Source of the DNA: Macrobrachium rosenbergii
Taxonomy: Eukaryota; Arthropoda; Malacostraca; Decapoda; Palaemonidae
Reading direction: 5' to 3'
Length of the DNA: 64,000 bases
Assembly (NCBI RefSeq): GCF_040412425.1
Contig: NC_089781.1
Location: 54,002,986-54,066,985 of the forward strand
A model generated the notes under the pieces. The model did no database searches. It saw only the letters and a program-made list of their open reading frames with translations, and was not told where the DNA came from. A program made the position numbers and the translations under genes. Below are positions 12,510 to 23,639 of the stretch, piece by piece. Within the stretch, counting starts at the first letter, position 1; the number at the start of each line of letters is the position of its first letter.

Positions 12510-13599
12510 TTAAAAACCCTCCAAATTACGTTTCTGGGAAACCTGCAAATAAAAATAAGATAATAAAAGTACATAAGAAAAAGAAGAGAGAAAAAAAAAA
12601 TAAATGAACCCATGAATTCCCCTTTCAGCTGTCCTCTTGATCTTAGATATATGTGTCAACTTGGACAAGCCCGTTTTTCCATCCCAAACAACAAACCTAT
12701 TCCCTTTCTTTATTTCCACAACCCGAAATAGACCCTCGAACTTAGGCCCTAATTTATGTGATGCCTGACATTTATTTTCACAAAAACCCTATCACCGACG
12801 GCAGCTTTAACATTATCTGACTTTGAATTGCTCCTGTCAACCATTTCCTGCTTCTTCAACTCAAGATTCCTAGCAAGGCGCGCATATCTCTCCTTAACAG
12901 TAGAGACCAACGATCTAACCATATCATCACAACGAGACGGAATACAGTAGATAACAAATCAAACGCGCCCTGCGCTGCATAACCAAACACCACTTCCGGG
13001 GGAGACATCGCAGTAGTATCGCTAACTATAGCATTAATGCTATGCCGGACATGTGCGATATACCGATCCCAGTTCACATCATTATCTTCTACAGTGATTC
13101 TAAGAGCCATAATTACTTTTCTATTGGCCCGTTCAGATAACCCATTGGCTTCTGGTCTATATGGAATAATAGTTGCTTTCCGAATTCCCATAACGTCCTC
13201 AAGACACTCTAACGTCTTATTCACAAATTCCCTCCCATTATCTGTAATAAGTATTTCAGGAACCCCATAACGACAAATATACCCCTCGAAAAACGCAACT
13301 GCTACCTCCTCCGCTGTCTTATGCTTCAAAGGGAAAATATCTTCAAACCTAGTTAATTCATCCACAATAACCAACAAATGTCTGTGACCATAACTAGACT
13401 CACAGAAATTAGATAGAACGTCCATATAGACCCGTTGGAAAGGTCTACTGGGAATCGGAAACGAACCCAATTTACACGAAGTAACCCTCGCTGGCTTGCA
13501 TGCATTGCAAACTGAACATCCTTTCACAAAATCCTCCACTGATTCGAGCATGTTCTTCCAAAAAAAATTTCCCTCGTACATTTTGATACATCTTCTCAA
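12510..13599 (-). pseudogene. pol: Integrase (pol) with GPY/F-type C-terminus
   Basis: The 247-codon frame at 13599-12856 starts within the H2C2 zinc domain: the Cys pair CSVCNAC is visible, while the His pair is lost upstream in another frame. It then carries an rve core with the first Asp in VYMDVL, the second in ITDNGREF and Glu in NGLSERANR. I count 35 residues between the second Asp and the Glu, the retroviral D,D-35-E spacing. A frame shift near 12770 leads into a C-terminal module (about 12760-12640; KFEGLFRVVEIKKGNRFVVW), the GPY/F type of Ty3/Gypsy integrases. Integrase inserts the cDNA into the host chromosome. The catalytic triad is intact although the gene around it is broken. Confidence 0.85.
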
Positions 13600-13705
13600 T
13601 ACCCAAATGTGGACTCTGTGACAACTATGTGTGTCGTATCTCCTTTATCCTCACTACTCCTCAACTTATATTTAATTTTCCTAGCTAACAAATTACCCTC
13701 TAACT

Positions 13706-14222
13706 CTAGACTCGCAAAAGGCAATCTATAACCTTTCTAACCAGTTCCCCTCTAAGAAACGCCTTTGTGTCTGCCAAAATTTCGTCCTCATCCTGTTTAG
13801 CCTCCACTAAACTAATATCCCAGTCTATGCAATCACCAGATACATAAACACGAGAACCATCTGAGTCGTAAAAACTCCTACTAAGGGCATCAGCCACAAC
13901 AGTATTACCACCTAGCTCCTTAGGAGAAAAGATCTGGCTTATTAAAAAGATCCATCAACGGCTTATGATCAGTAAGAACCTCAACTTTGTTGCCCAACAT
14001 TAACATCTTAAAATGAACCAAACTAGACACTACTGCAAATGCCTCCTTATCCATTGTGCATATAAACATCCTATTAATCCCTCGTGACTTAAACTTCCTA
14101 CTGCATAATGCGATAGGATGCAATTTACCCTCAAATTTCCGCATAAGGCAAGCTCCTGTGCCATCGTGACTGGCATCTGTCACCAACGCGAAAGGTTGCT
14201 CGAAATCTGGAAACTTCAGCAC
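13706..14222 (-). pseudogene. pol: RNase H domain (pol)
   Basis: Frame 14222-13920 reads FALVTDASHDGTGACLMRK, then PIALCSRKF, MDKEAFAVV and VLTDHKPLMDLF. These are the Asp-Glu-Asp landmarks of Ty3/Gypsy RNase H. After a frameshift, 13897-13706 begins MADALSRS, the usual end of the domain (N/A-x-ADALSR), and continues into the spacer before integrase. The role is degradation of the RNA strand during reverse transcription. Confidence 0.85.
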
Positions 14223-14293
14223 GGGGACTCATTAAAACCTCTTTAATTTTCTGAAAGGCCAACTGTTGCCCCTCACCCCACACAAACTGCACA

Positions 14294-15263
14294 TCATCCC
14301 TCAACACGTATGTCAAAGGAGACGACGGTGGAAAAACCTTTCACAAACCTGCAGAAAAATCCCGCCATGCCAAAGAAAGAACGAATACTCGTATGCTTCT
14401 TATTTTTAGGAGTAGGAAAATCCACGATCGCCCTAAGCTTGTCCCCATTTACCCTGACACCTTCCTGAGAAATAACATGACCCAAATATACTACCTGCTT
14501 CTTCAAGAAATCACACTTGGGTAATTTAATTTTCAAACCCGCTAACCTAACCCCCCTAAGCACCTCTAAATGTTCCTCTACAGAATCAGTGGCAATCAAG
14601 ATATCATTCATGTAAACGTAAATTGACTTCGCTACCAATCCATGCAAAACTGTATTTATTAATCTCGTAAAAGTCACTGGGGTACCCACAAACCAAATGG
14701 CTTTCGCGTAAACTCATAATGTCCCGTTGGCAAAGAAAAAGCATAATAGCCTACTTGCGACTTTCCTCACTGAGAGGAACCTACAAAAACCCCTGCATCA
14801 GATCAATTGAAGAATAAATATTTTAACCCCCGATTTCCACAAACAAATTCGGCAAACACACCACAGGATAGCAGTCCGGGATTGACTTATCATTCAACTT
14901 ACGAAAATCCACACACACACACACGTACTGAGCCATCTTTCTTAGGCACTGCTAACAATGTAAAATTAAGGGTGAGAAACCGGGCCTAATTATACCTTCC
15001 TCTTCCCACTTATTGACCTCTTGCTCTACCTGTTCCCTAATCTTAGAAAGAATCCTACACGAAGGGACAAAAATAGGCTTAGTCTCATCCTCTAAATGAA
15101 CCTTGTGTTCTAACACATTAGTTAACCCCAACTTATCCCCTTTAAGAGCAACAATATTTGCAAACTCAGCCAGAACATCTTCCACCCCCTCTATATACTC
15201 TTCATGATCAGCGATTTCTAAAAACTTGTCTCCTAACCTGTAATTCTGCCTCTGGAAATTCAT
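14294..15263 (-). pseudogene. pol: Reverse transcriptase (pol) with altered catalytic box
   Basis: The N-terminal part lies at 15263-14952 (VEQEVNKWEEEGIIRPG, the segment before RT block 1). After degenerate sequence around 14950-14690 the palm and thumb are at 14689-14294 (FTRLINTVLHGL; YLGHVISQEGV; FFGMAGFFCRFVKGFS, the Gypsy 'G-x-x-x-FYRRF' region). The catalytic tetrad is YMND where Y-x-D-D is required, so the first Asp has become Asn. Together with the frameshifts this copy cannot be active. Confidence 0.9.
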
Positions 15264-15445
15264 TGTTATCCCCTACAATAGCAACCGAATTATTTTCATC
15301 AACCCAGTCTTCAAAATCTACCACATATGTATCCTTCTGATATCCCCAAACTGAATCGTTACAGTTTAGTAAATCTACCCAAGTAACCTCTGTATTGGAC
15401 ACATTGCTTGTGGAAACCGTACTCACTACACCCTTGAGCTTCTTG

Positions 15446-16096
15446 CTACCCTCTCTCACACACACCTGTCTTGGGCATTTTCACGTCTTTCACTCGGACT
15501 TTCACCAGAGCAACCATACCTGGGCCCATAACCACATCTGATAAAATACCTTTATAACACTTCTTCCCCTCAGAAACATATTCAGTATCAACCCGTAAAC
15601 CATTATCAACACCCGATCCCTTATCATGATCCCTTGTAATGTCATCAGTTTCCCAGTATGGGACAAAAACCCCATGTACCCCAACAATTAAACCGCCTAC
15701 CCCCATATGAACCGAGATTCTGTTTTGCCAGCATGCTGGATGACCCAGTAACAATGAATTCCCCAAAGCAGCCCCTCGTAAAACCAGAAATGGCTCTATA
15801 AAGACTTTACTTCCCAAGGACAAACAAACGTCCATGCAACCCAAAACGCTCGGCCTATTTGCTTGAATATCACACACTGTCCTTTTAGTAGGCCTCAAAC
15901 AGTGATTGGAAAACATAGATAGATATAAGTCATAATTCATCAGATTAATGGATGCACCAGTGTTAATAAATACCGAGACATCAAGACCATGCACAGACTC
16001 TTTCACAGTTGGCTTCGGCTCTACGGGCTCAGCCATAAATGCTATATGATGGGAAACACCTATCACCTTTTCCCCTTTTGTTGTCCGGCCCTCCAA
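15446..16096 (-). pseudogene. pol: Retroviral-type aspartic protease region with Asp-to-Asn change
   Basis: A 217-codon open frame. Near residue 45-50 it reads VFINTGASINLM, aligning with the D-T-G-A active-site loop of retropepsins, but the catalytic Asp is Asn. A second landmark, NSLLLGHPA (hydrophobic-G-x-D/H), follows about 85 residues on. The active enzyme would be a homodimer that processes the Gag-Pol polyprotein; with Asn at this position it should be inactive. The frame continues into the protease-RT linker. Confidence 0.8.
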
Positions 16097-16122
16097 AAAT
16101 TCTGCCGGTCCCTAGATACTCT

Positions 16123-17134
16123 CTAAAAACCACCTCGAGGAGTTCTTCTATTATAAATGCCTGAACCCTGAGGCACACTCCTAAATTCATCCCATTTAAG
16201 AACAGGACAAAACTGCCAGCCGCACTCTGAAGTCTTGCAGACACCACAATATCTCACCTTGCAAAACTTTTTGGTGTGACCATGCCTATTACAGTTAAAG
16301 CAATGGACCTGCGACATTGAACCCACAGAGTCCCTACTATCCTCTGTCTTGGTACACAACCTTGCAGAAGGGAAACTAGAATCACCCAGTGGCTGGTGCA
16401 TTGGAATAGCTCCGGAAGCCTTCGGCATCCCATTTATGAAAGTGCTATCCACTGTAGGACATTTCAACAGGTGTTTGCAAATCTGCGAGAACAGGAAGGC
16501 CTCATCAGACCCCTTTTCCATCGTTTCATCAAAACTATCTACTATGGCATCAGGAACATCATTGAGCATCCATGCGAATTGAAGCAATTTCTCTAGGTTA
16601 TCCACAGAAATAACGTCACCCTTTACCCAACCAGATGCTCTCAGTTTCTTCGAAAAATCTCTCGCAGCATTGAAGCATCTGACACTAAATCTAACCAAAG
16701 AATCCAGACCCTTACGAATCTTAAAAAGTGACCTAAGGTCTCGAACTGCATCTCCGGCTTCAGCCGTCCCATATACTGACCTCAGAAACTTCGTAAGATT
16801 TGTCCCATGGCTTACAGTTTCTAAATTGATGACTCCGACAATGGTGTCCGATGTCCCCCCTATCTAGACTGAGGGACCCTTTGCTCCATTCAAAGCCTCT
16901 ACCCCATCTGTAATTTTTCTTGGCAACTGGGTAATTAGACACACCCTCGATAAAAATTTTGAGAGGTACCGGAAGAACCCCATCAACAATCCTCGGGAAT
17001 GGCTGAACCCCTGAGGCAACCGCCTTAAACTTGCGAAAGAGAGTTACTTTATCCCCATCACCGACATCCTCCGCCATATTGTCGGGGTTAATAAAACTCC
17101 AAGTCCCAACAACACGACCCGATCTTAACTCCAT
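16123..17134 (-). pseudogene. gag: gag with CCHC zinc knuckle
   Basis: Two frames: 17134-16760 (start MELRSGRVVG, charged N-terminal domain) and 16698-16123 (VRFSVRCFNAARDFSKKLRAS...), joined across a frameshift near 16700-16760. The second ends with CFNCNRHGHTKKFC, a C-x2-C-x4-H-x4-C knuckle, followed by a further Cys/His-rich stretch (CGVCKTSECGWQFC). Gag forms the particle shell and the knuckle binds genomic RNA. The candidate start at 17134 is the first ATG after a pyrimidine-rich leader. Confidence 0.8.
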
Positions 17135-17900
17135 ACACTAACAGAAATTCCAAAAGAATATCTTCATGAAGACAAATGGGAAAATCTCCTAGAGAAAAAA
17201 AAGAGAAAGAAAGAAAAAATGAGAAAATCGAAGAAATATTTCCCTAATAGCATAAGAAATATTTATTCCCAATAACCCAACAACCATCAAAATAATAATA
17301 AAAAAAAAAACAAAGTATTCCGTAACGCCCAGTTAGTTCCTGATCGTTGATGTGAACTGCCGAGCAAAAAAAATACACAAGTCATGCCCAATAACCAATG
17401 ACCCATTTTACCCCCACATACATAGAAAATGGACTCGAGAGAGAACGAGAAGGGATACTCTGCCCACCTAACTGGGTCACGAGTACATCACTAAGCACAG
17501 CAACTCTGTGTCACTTGCAACGTCATCAGAAAAAAAAAACTTGCTCGCCCTTGAACCGGCTTATTCCCTACTAAGCCCTCACTACTGCCAACATAAAAAG
17601 AACACTCACGTAAGAATATCCCCCTTCGTCTTCAAAACCCTCTGTGCTGCAAAAATACCTGGAAAAATCCCTCAGTCTGCAAAAGAAATACGCTCCGCCG
17701 CTCACAAACACACTTACACCAGCACAGGCCATTACCAACTGACCATGAATCATATGACTCCCTTAGCCGAACGGAAAAAGCCTAGGTCGTCAGCACTGCT
17801 ACCACTCCAACTTCTCAAAGATTCTTGGAACATGCCCTATTATGGCCCCTACAGAAGCTGACAAAGGTCAAAAGGTCAGCTGCCACCACTATTATACAAG
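17135..17900 (-). other. Gypsy leader and presumptive 5' LTR region
   Basis: Upstream of gag on the minus strand lie an A/T-rich leader with a TTTTTTTTCTCTAG acceptor-like pattern (near 17195), then about 500 bp of mixed sequence up to about 17870. The TGG at about 17334-17332 followed by GCGTTACGG could be a primer-binding site next to an LTR edge. The 3' LTR is missing, so the LTR cannot be proved by self-comparison. Confidence 0.35.
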
Positions 17901-18011
17901 GTCAGATAAAGTCAGAACCTCTTACCACATCTGTTATAAGGTCAATGACGTAATAAACTTATATCTCAAAAGAACTCATGGTAGCATTGGCCAGCATGAG
18001 CTAATCTCTCA

Positions 18012-18014
<3 letters not shown>

Positions 18015-18084
<70 letters not shown>
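18015..18084. repeat. (TC)n microsatellite
   Basis: About 35 CT units. The sequence between here and 18385 has no recognised feature. Confidence 0.97.
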
Positions 18085-18087
<3 letters not shown>

Positions 18088-18390
18088 ATTCAAGTCACTA
18101 ACTGAACTAAGGAGGAACAGCAAATCATGTCTACAAAAATATAATTTATTTTGTAGTTTAACATGGCAAATAATCTGGAATCAAAATAGGAATGAAATGG
18201 GAATATCTGTATCCCAGAATTGTTAGCCCAAAATAACCAAATAAAATATAACATAGTGCAATCAACGTCCACCAACTGAATCACTACAACAAAAGAGTCA
18301 AAATAAGTCAAACCCGACCGAAGTCATGGTGAGTCGCATTCCCCTCCATTTATTTGACTTCTGATTCAGTACATCTCATATTTCCGAGGT

Positions 18391-18478
18391 AGAACGAATT
18401 GGGTATTTAAGGACGCTTGTAGCTTAATGCTTGTATATGAAACATGGTGATGTGATAAAATTCATTCATAATATGGCT
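18391..18478 (+). mobile_element. FbA right-end fragment
   Basis: Matches the last ~85 bp of FbA (CCGAGGTAGAACGAATTGGG, ...TGTATATGAAACATGGTGA, TGTGATAAAATTCATTCATA). No left arm or tRNA-like core is attached. Confidence 0.75.
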
Positions 18479-18497
18479 GCCTGTGGTTAATAAGGCC

Positions 18498-18541
18498 ATC
18501 CCTATGAGAGCTGATAGTCAGTTCAGTGGTCTGGTTAAACT
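18498..18541 (+). mobile_element. SINE-1 tail fragment
   Basis: Contains GAGAGCTGATAGTCAGTTCA then GTGGTCTGGTTAAACT, the 3' end shared with the SINE-1 copies at 48288-48571 and 48741-49026. It is inserted next to the FbA fragment. Confidence 0.7.
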
Positions 18542-18559
18542 TTTTTAATCATAATAATA

Positions 18560-19221
18560 ATAACATGGTTAACATGGCAGAGGTGGGTTGATATCAATTC
18601 TAATTACAAATGCCTGAGTTCGACAGTGATTTGTAGGTGGGAGTCGGTATCAACTTATACCTCACTAGTTGGCCGTGTGGTTTAATGCACGTCACTGTAG
18701 TCCTGAGTTCTTGTCTTTTGCGGTTTGAGCCTACGAGACGACAAACTTATTATAAACTAAAAAAAATTCATCTTCGGGTAACACATGAAATATTATTTCC
18801 GAGGTAGAGCGAATTGGATATTAAAAGACATTTGTAGCTTAATTCTTGTATATGAGTCACGGTGATATGATAAAATTCATTCATAATATGGCTGCGTGCG
18901 ACAAACACAGTACATGGTTAACATGACAGAGGTGGGTTGATATTGATTCTAATTACAAATACTTGAATTCGACAGTGGTTTGTAGGTGGGAGTCGGTATC
19001 ACCTCACTTGTTGGTCGTGTGGTTTAATGCCAGTCACTGTAGTCCTGAGTTCTTGTGTTTTGTGGTTCGAGCCCACGAGACGACGAACGTATTGTCAGCT
19101 AAAAAAAATTCTCCTTCGGGTAATATATATGAAAATATGTTACCCAAAAATATATGGATATTAAAGGACGTTTGTAGCTTAATGCTTGTATATGAATCAC
19201 TGTGATGTGATAAAATTCATT
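18560..19221 (+). repeat. Two tandem one-armed FbA copies with a common leader
   Basis: The unit (ACATGGTTAACATG, AGAGGTGGGTTGATAT, then the tRNA-like core with its B box and the FbA right arm ending TGTGATAAA/TATGATAAA) occurs at 18560-18893 and again at 18912-19221. Both are in direct orientation with about 10% differences. The 5' leader, about 110 bp with GTAGGTGGGAGTCGGTATCA, is absent from the two-armed copy at 10529, so it may be flanking sequence duplicated with the element. Confidence 0.75.
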
Positions 19222-19222
19222 C

Positions 19223-19296
<74 letters not shown>
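19222..19296. repeat. (TA)n microsatellite
   Basis: About 37 TA units, followed by a short (TG)n. It separates an FbA copy from a Penelope terminal fragment; both neighbours present TGTGATAAA ends (19206-19214 plus, 19328-19320 minus). Confidence 0.97.
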
Positions 19297-19299
<3 letters not shown>

Positions 19300-19319
19300 G
19301 TGTGTGTGTGTATATTAAA

Positions 19320-19617
19320 TTTATCACATACACAACTGTTCTGTGCATTAGTAGAATTACTAACAGGACCTCATTCAAAGTGGATGGTATCTAGTGGAGA
19401 TATTTATCCAGAAAAAGTTACAAGCTTTCTAGGACAAACAGTCCTCAATATAGGATACTTGATAATGAGGACTGTTTGTCCTAGAAAGCTTGTAACTTTT
19501 TCCGAATAAATATCTCCGGTACCTACGGATACTTGATAATGAGAACTGTTTGTCCTAGAAAGCTTGTAACTTTTTCTGAATAAATATCTCCACTAGATAC
19601 CATCCAGTTTGAATGAG
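19320..19617. mobile_element. Penelope-like (family B) terminal fragment, one inverted and two direct copies
   Basis: The phrase AAAGCTTGTAACTTTTTC, GAATAAATATCTCC occurs twice in plus orientation (about 19485-19520 and 19555-19595) and once inverted (about 19395-19435). The outer part (TTTATCACATACAC, CCTCATTCAAAGTGGATGGT) matches both ends of the Penelope B hairpin at 56571-60103. It is a terminal piece only, with no RT. Confidence 0.8.
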
Positions 19618-19637
19618 TCCTGTTAGCAATATGTGTG

Positions 19638-21236
19638 CAGGTGCGGATTTACATTGAGGCTAATGAGGCTGCAGCCTCAGGCCCCGGGTACTGAGGGGCC
19701 CCCGGATGAGGCGATGATTAAAAAATAAATCAATAAAATAACTGGCAATAGTACATTCACGAGACTTGGCAACCCTGGCCTGTGTACGCGTTCAATTCAT
19801 GTCTATTGGGTGCAGCGACAGGGTTGACGCCGTTGAGCCTGGCATCCTCATAATGCTGTGGGACACTGTTCTGCAAAAATTTAACAACACAAGCAAAGCA
19901 CTTCAGTGTGCCACGCTTGACCTGAATAATGCAGCTAGTCTCCTGAATTCTCTACAGGATTTTGTTTCTTCATTACGCTCAGAATTTGATGATTTTGAAG
20001 AACAAGGAAAAGAGCTTAGTGAAACTAACACTTATGAGGCGGACACCCGCAGGAAACGGAAGCGGAAGAAACAGTTTGATGAGAGCTCAGGTGAAGAAAC
20101 AGAAATATCCGGAAAGGAGAAATTTCGAGTAGAGGTCTTTCTAAGAATTATTGATCAGTTGAATACTGCACTAGTATGTCGAGCTTCAGCTTATGAGGAT
20201 GTCAGCTCAAAATTTGGTTTCTTGTCTAAAGTGATGACAATGGACAGGAATTCACTTAAACATCACTGTGATTTGTTAGTTACTCATTATCCTTCTGACA
20301 TTGAGACCAGCTTCAGTGATGAAATGGTTCACTTTGCATCCTTTGCTGCAGCAAATATCAGTGATTTCCGTAGCAGAAAAGAAAACCAAGAGTGTAGCGC
20401 TGAATTGATTATATATCGAATGCTCTTGCAACATGAGTTGAAAGAAGTCTTTCCGAATGTTGAAATAGCATACCGCTTGTATCTGTGTCTCATGGTGTCA
20501 AACTGTAGTGGAGAGCGTAGCTTTTCGAAGCTTAGACTGATAAAGAATGAAAAACGATCAAAAATGAAGGAACAGCGTCTAAACATGATGTCACTCATGT
20601 ACATAGAAACCAGTATTTTGCGAGAGTTAAACTTTCAAGATGTAGTGAGAGATTTTGCAAACCAGAAAGCTAGGAAAGTGAAGTTCCTTAAGTAGGCATT
20701 AACTTGCACCTGGAAAGTTTACTTCTATTTTCTTACTGTTCACAATTTTATTTGTTTGTATTTAAGGAAAATACAATAGCAACAATCAAATAATAGTATT
20801 TTTTCATGTTGAATTTATAATGGAAATATATACAATAAATATTAGTATTTTCATAGAAACATGAGACCAGAGTTTATAAAATGTAAGTGATGCCATCGAT
20901 TTTCTGTAACTACTTACCTACGACATCGGCAATACTCGTCTCATATGTAAATTATTCAATCAAATATATGAATTGTTCAATCAAATATTTTCATTGTTTT
21001 TCTGTTTCTCAACTTTGTAATGGAATTACCTCTTTTTTAATACAGTATGATACAGCATAATAGATCAATCGTTTCAATATAAATTAAACGTAGAACCTGC
21101 CGAAACATCACACTAACTACTACTGTTCATATCGAAACATGTACTAAAACAAAATATGATAAAGGTGTACGTGTCTGTTAAAAAGGCCCCTGACCTGAAG
21201 TAACCTCGGGCCCCAAGTACTTCTAGTCCGCGCCTG
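19638..21236 (+). mobile_element. hAT DNA transposon with exact 8-bp target duplication
   Basis: TATGTGTG occurs at 19630-19637 and 21237-21244, directly outside imperfect inverted ends: CAGGTGCGGATTTACATT on the left, and on the right the reverse complement CAGGCGCGGACTAGAAGT. CAGG-x-GCGGA-x-T ends and an 8-bp duplication are hAT hallmarks. The element is 1599 bp and carries only the C-terminal part of a transposase (next entry), so it is an internally shortened, non-autonomous copy. It landed in a TG/TA-rich stretch between Penelope B and Penelope A terminal fragments. Confidence 0.92.
19799..20695 (+). CDS. hAT transposase, C-terminal part (ZMYM1-like)
   Basis: Open for 298 codons from the ATG at 19799 to the stop ending at 20695. 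It has a basic segment near residues 85-95 (TRRKRKRKKQFDES), helical regions, and near the C-terminus the hAT dimerisation signature NCSGERSFSKLRLIKN followed by RLNMMSLMYIE. Intact transposases of this group are about twice as long and carry an N-terminal zinc finger and an RNase H-like catalytic core. Here the N-terminal half is gone, so excision activity is not expected although the frame is undamaged. The upstream TTG at 19766 keeps the frame open but is unlikely to be the start. No intron is apparent. The intact frame suggests a recent deletion derivative. Confidence 0.85.
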   Translation: MSIGCSDRVDAVEPGILIMLWDTVLQKFNNTSKALQCATLDLNNAASLLNSLQDFVSSLRSEFDDFEEQGKELSETNTYEADTRRKRKRKKQFDESSGEETEISGKEKFRVEVFLRIIDQLNTALVCRASAYEDVSSKFGFLSKVMTMDRNSLKHHCDLLVTHYPSDIETSFSDEMVHFASFAAANISDFRSRKENQECSAELIIYRMLLQHELKEVFPNVEIAYRLYLCLMVSNCSGERSFSKLRLIKNEKRSKMKEQRLNMMSLMYIETSILRELNFQDVVRDFANQKARKVKFLK

Positions 21237-21269
21237 TATGTGTGTATATATATACACACACATAGATAA

Positions 21270-21360
21270 GTATATTTATTTCGTCAATGGCTTGGAAATA
21301 AAGTCGAAACCGGTCAGGACCTACACCCTGTTTCTTATTTTTCACCTGTGGTTATGTGTG
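21270..21360 (+). mobile_element. Penelope-like (family A) terminal fragment
   Basis: TTCGTCAATGGCTTGGAAAT then AAAGTCGAAACCGGTCAGGA, followed by TTTTCACCTGTGGTTATGTG, matches the right end of the Penelope A hairpin (56376-56463). It carries the hammerhead-like stem II/GAAAC/GTC layout but lacks the first half of stem I. It ends at a (TA)n tract. Confidence 0.8.
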
Positions 21361-22100
<740 letters not shown>

Positions 22101-22365
22101 TATTTTCTTAAGAGAAGTCATATTTATGGAAAAAGATCTCTATAATAAGAACTTTTTGACTTTTCCTTTTTCCTTTCCACAATTATTGATTTATAAAATG
22201 TATTGCAGCATAACTATCTAATCATGATAGTAACAGTTTGGCAAGCTGTGCCTGTGCCCTCATTTAATACCAGCTTACAAGAGGATATATTAAAGGAAAT
22301 AATTAAAGGAAATTTCTTTAAGCCAAGAGTACCTGTACTAGGGTTGTAAAAACGGTTTTGCTGCG

Positions 22366-22366
22366 A

Positions 22367-22435
<69 letters not shown>

Positions 22436-22582
22436 AAGCCAAGCTGAGCTTTAGTTGGAAAAGTAGAAAATGCAACAAGCGTAGGCTACTAAGTGCCGCC
22501 AAAGTTAAAGCAGCTCAGCACAAATAAGGCAATTGAAAGTATAATCTCTGGAAGAGAAATTACAAAAAAAAAAAAAAAAAAA
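22366..22582 (+). repeat. (TTA)n tract and downstream A-run
   Basis: About 22 ATT units at 22366-22434, then a segment containing AAGCTGAGCTTTAGTTGGAA and a run of about 20 A near 22562-22581. The tract-body-A-run layout could be a short retroposon, but I see no tRNA-type promoter. Confidence 0.6.
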
Positions 22583-23639
22583 TCTAAGGTAAATAACACA
22601 TTAAAGTGATTAAGACAAATAACAACGAAACTATTGATACTTATATTAGCCTACTCAGCAAAAAACATTTGCAACAAGTTTCAGCTTCTGAAGTTCCAAC
22701 GATTCAACTACAGGATTAAGAACATAATTCCACAGTTAGGTCACATCAGGAATGCAACTTACAGAAGACTGTGGGGTACTGAACCTTACAGAAGAAAATG
22801 GAAGACTGTTAGAATGAATTATTTGCTTGTATGAAAATAGTACTTGAACGACGATGTCGGATATTAATGCCAAGATTAGGATATGAAATATGATAGAACG
22901 TAAATTAGCTAACAATTTAAGATGTAAGTCAGCTGCTGAAGACCAAACAGAGAAACTATTGTAAACGGAAAAATAAAAGGAAAAGCATTTCCTCAGAACA
23001 GACGAGGTTCCAAACCTCTGGGAAGACTCTCTCAGTATACCGAATTTTTACAATTGAAGAAAAGTTAGACTGGATACATACTTCAAAAGTGAATTTGCAA
23101 TCAGTAAGTACACGTAGAATTTAAAATAATTTGCATTTAGTTAAATGAACACTGCCAATGAAAAGAGCCAGGTGGGGAGATCAATCGATGCCCAAGACCT
23201 GCTAACACTCGTACATGGAATGTTTTAAGGGTTTAACTTTACCCCTCATAATTTGCAGCATGCACTAATTTGAGCTAAATCTGTGTTAGGAAATTCAGCA
23301 ACCACTGGTCTATATTCAGTAGATGCAAAAAGAGTATCACTATCTGCAAAGCAGAAAGCTTGTATTTAAGGCCAAACCATATCATCTACATAGATAATTT
23401 AACAAATGTGAACCAAGAACACTAGAAATTAGTGAAATTAGTGAAATTTTTTAAGTTAATATAGTGCTCATCAACAACTACTTGTTGCAATGTGTTAGTT
23501 AAAAATCCAATAATAACGCTTAAATTTTAAAGCCAGGGCCTCATCATTAGTAGTCAAAAAAATAAATAAATAAAAGACTATTACAAGTATCAAGGTTGAT
23601 GTGAAAGCTAAGGTGCAAACTAAATAACAGATAGTTGCT
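22583..23639. other. Stretch without a recognised feature
   Basis: AT-rich and non-repetitive, with no motif-bearing frame. Probably old intergenic or intronic DNA. Confidence 0.45.

Larger units (their letters stand above)
10975..17870 (-). mobile_element. Decayed Ty3/Gypsy element with env-like ORF (endogenous retrovirus-like)
   Basis: On the minus strand the order is gag (zinc knuckle), protease, RT, RNase H, integrase with a GPY/F-type tail, then an env-like frame. This is the order of env-bearing Metaviridae (errantivirus-like). The pieces lie in different frames with at least eight frameshifts or stops, and two catalytic aspartates are replaced. The 3' end (low coordinates) is cut by the (TA)n tract at 10968, removing the end of env and the 3' LTR. 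No second LTR is therefore available to date or delimit the element. It is non-functional as seen. FbA sits immediately beyond the broken end. Confidence 0.85.

Noticed and set aside
12065..12613. Hydrophobic minus frames and basic plus frames between integrase and env
   Set aside because: The plus frames are shadows of A-rich sequence. The minus frames could be a decayed env leader, but I see no conserved landmark, so no separate gene is called.
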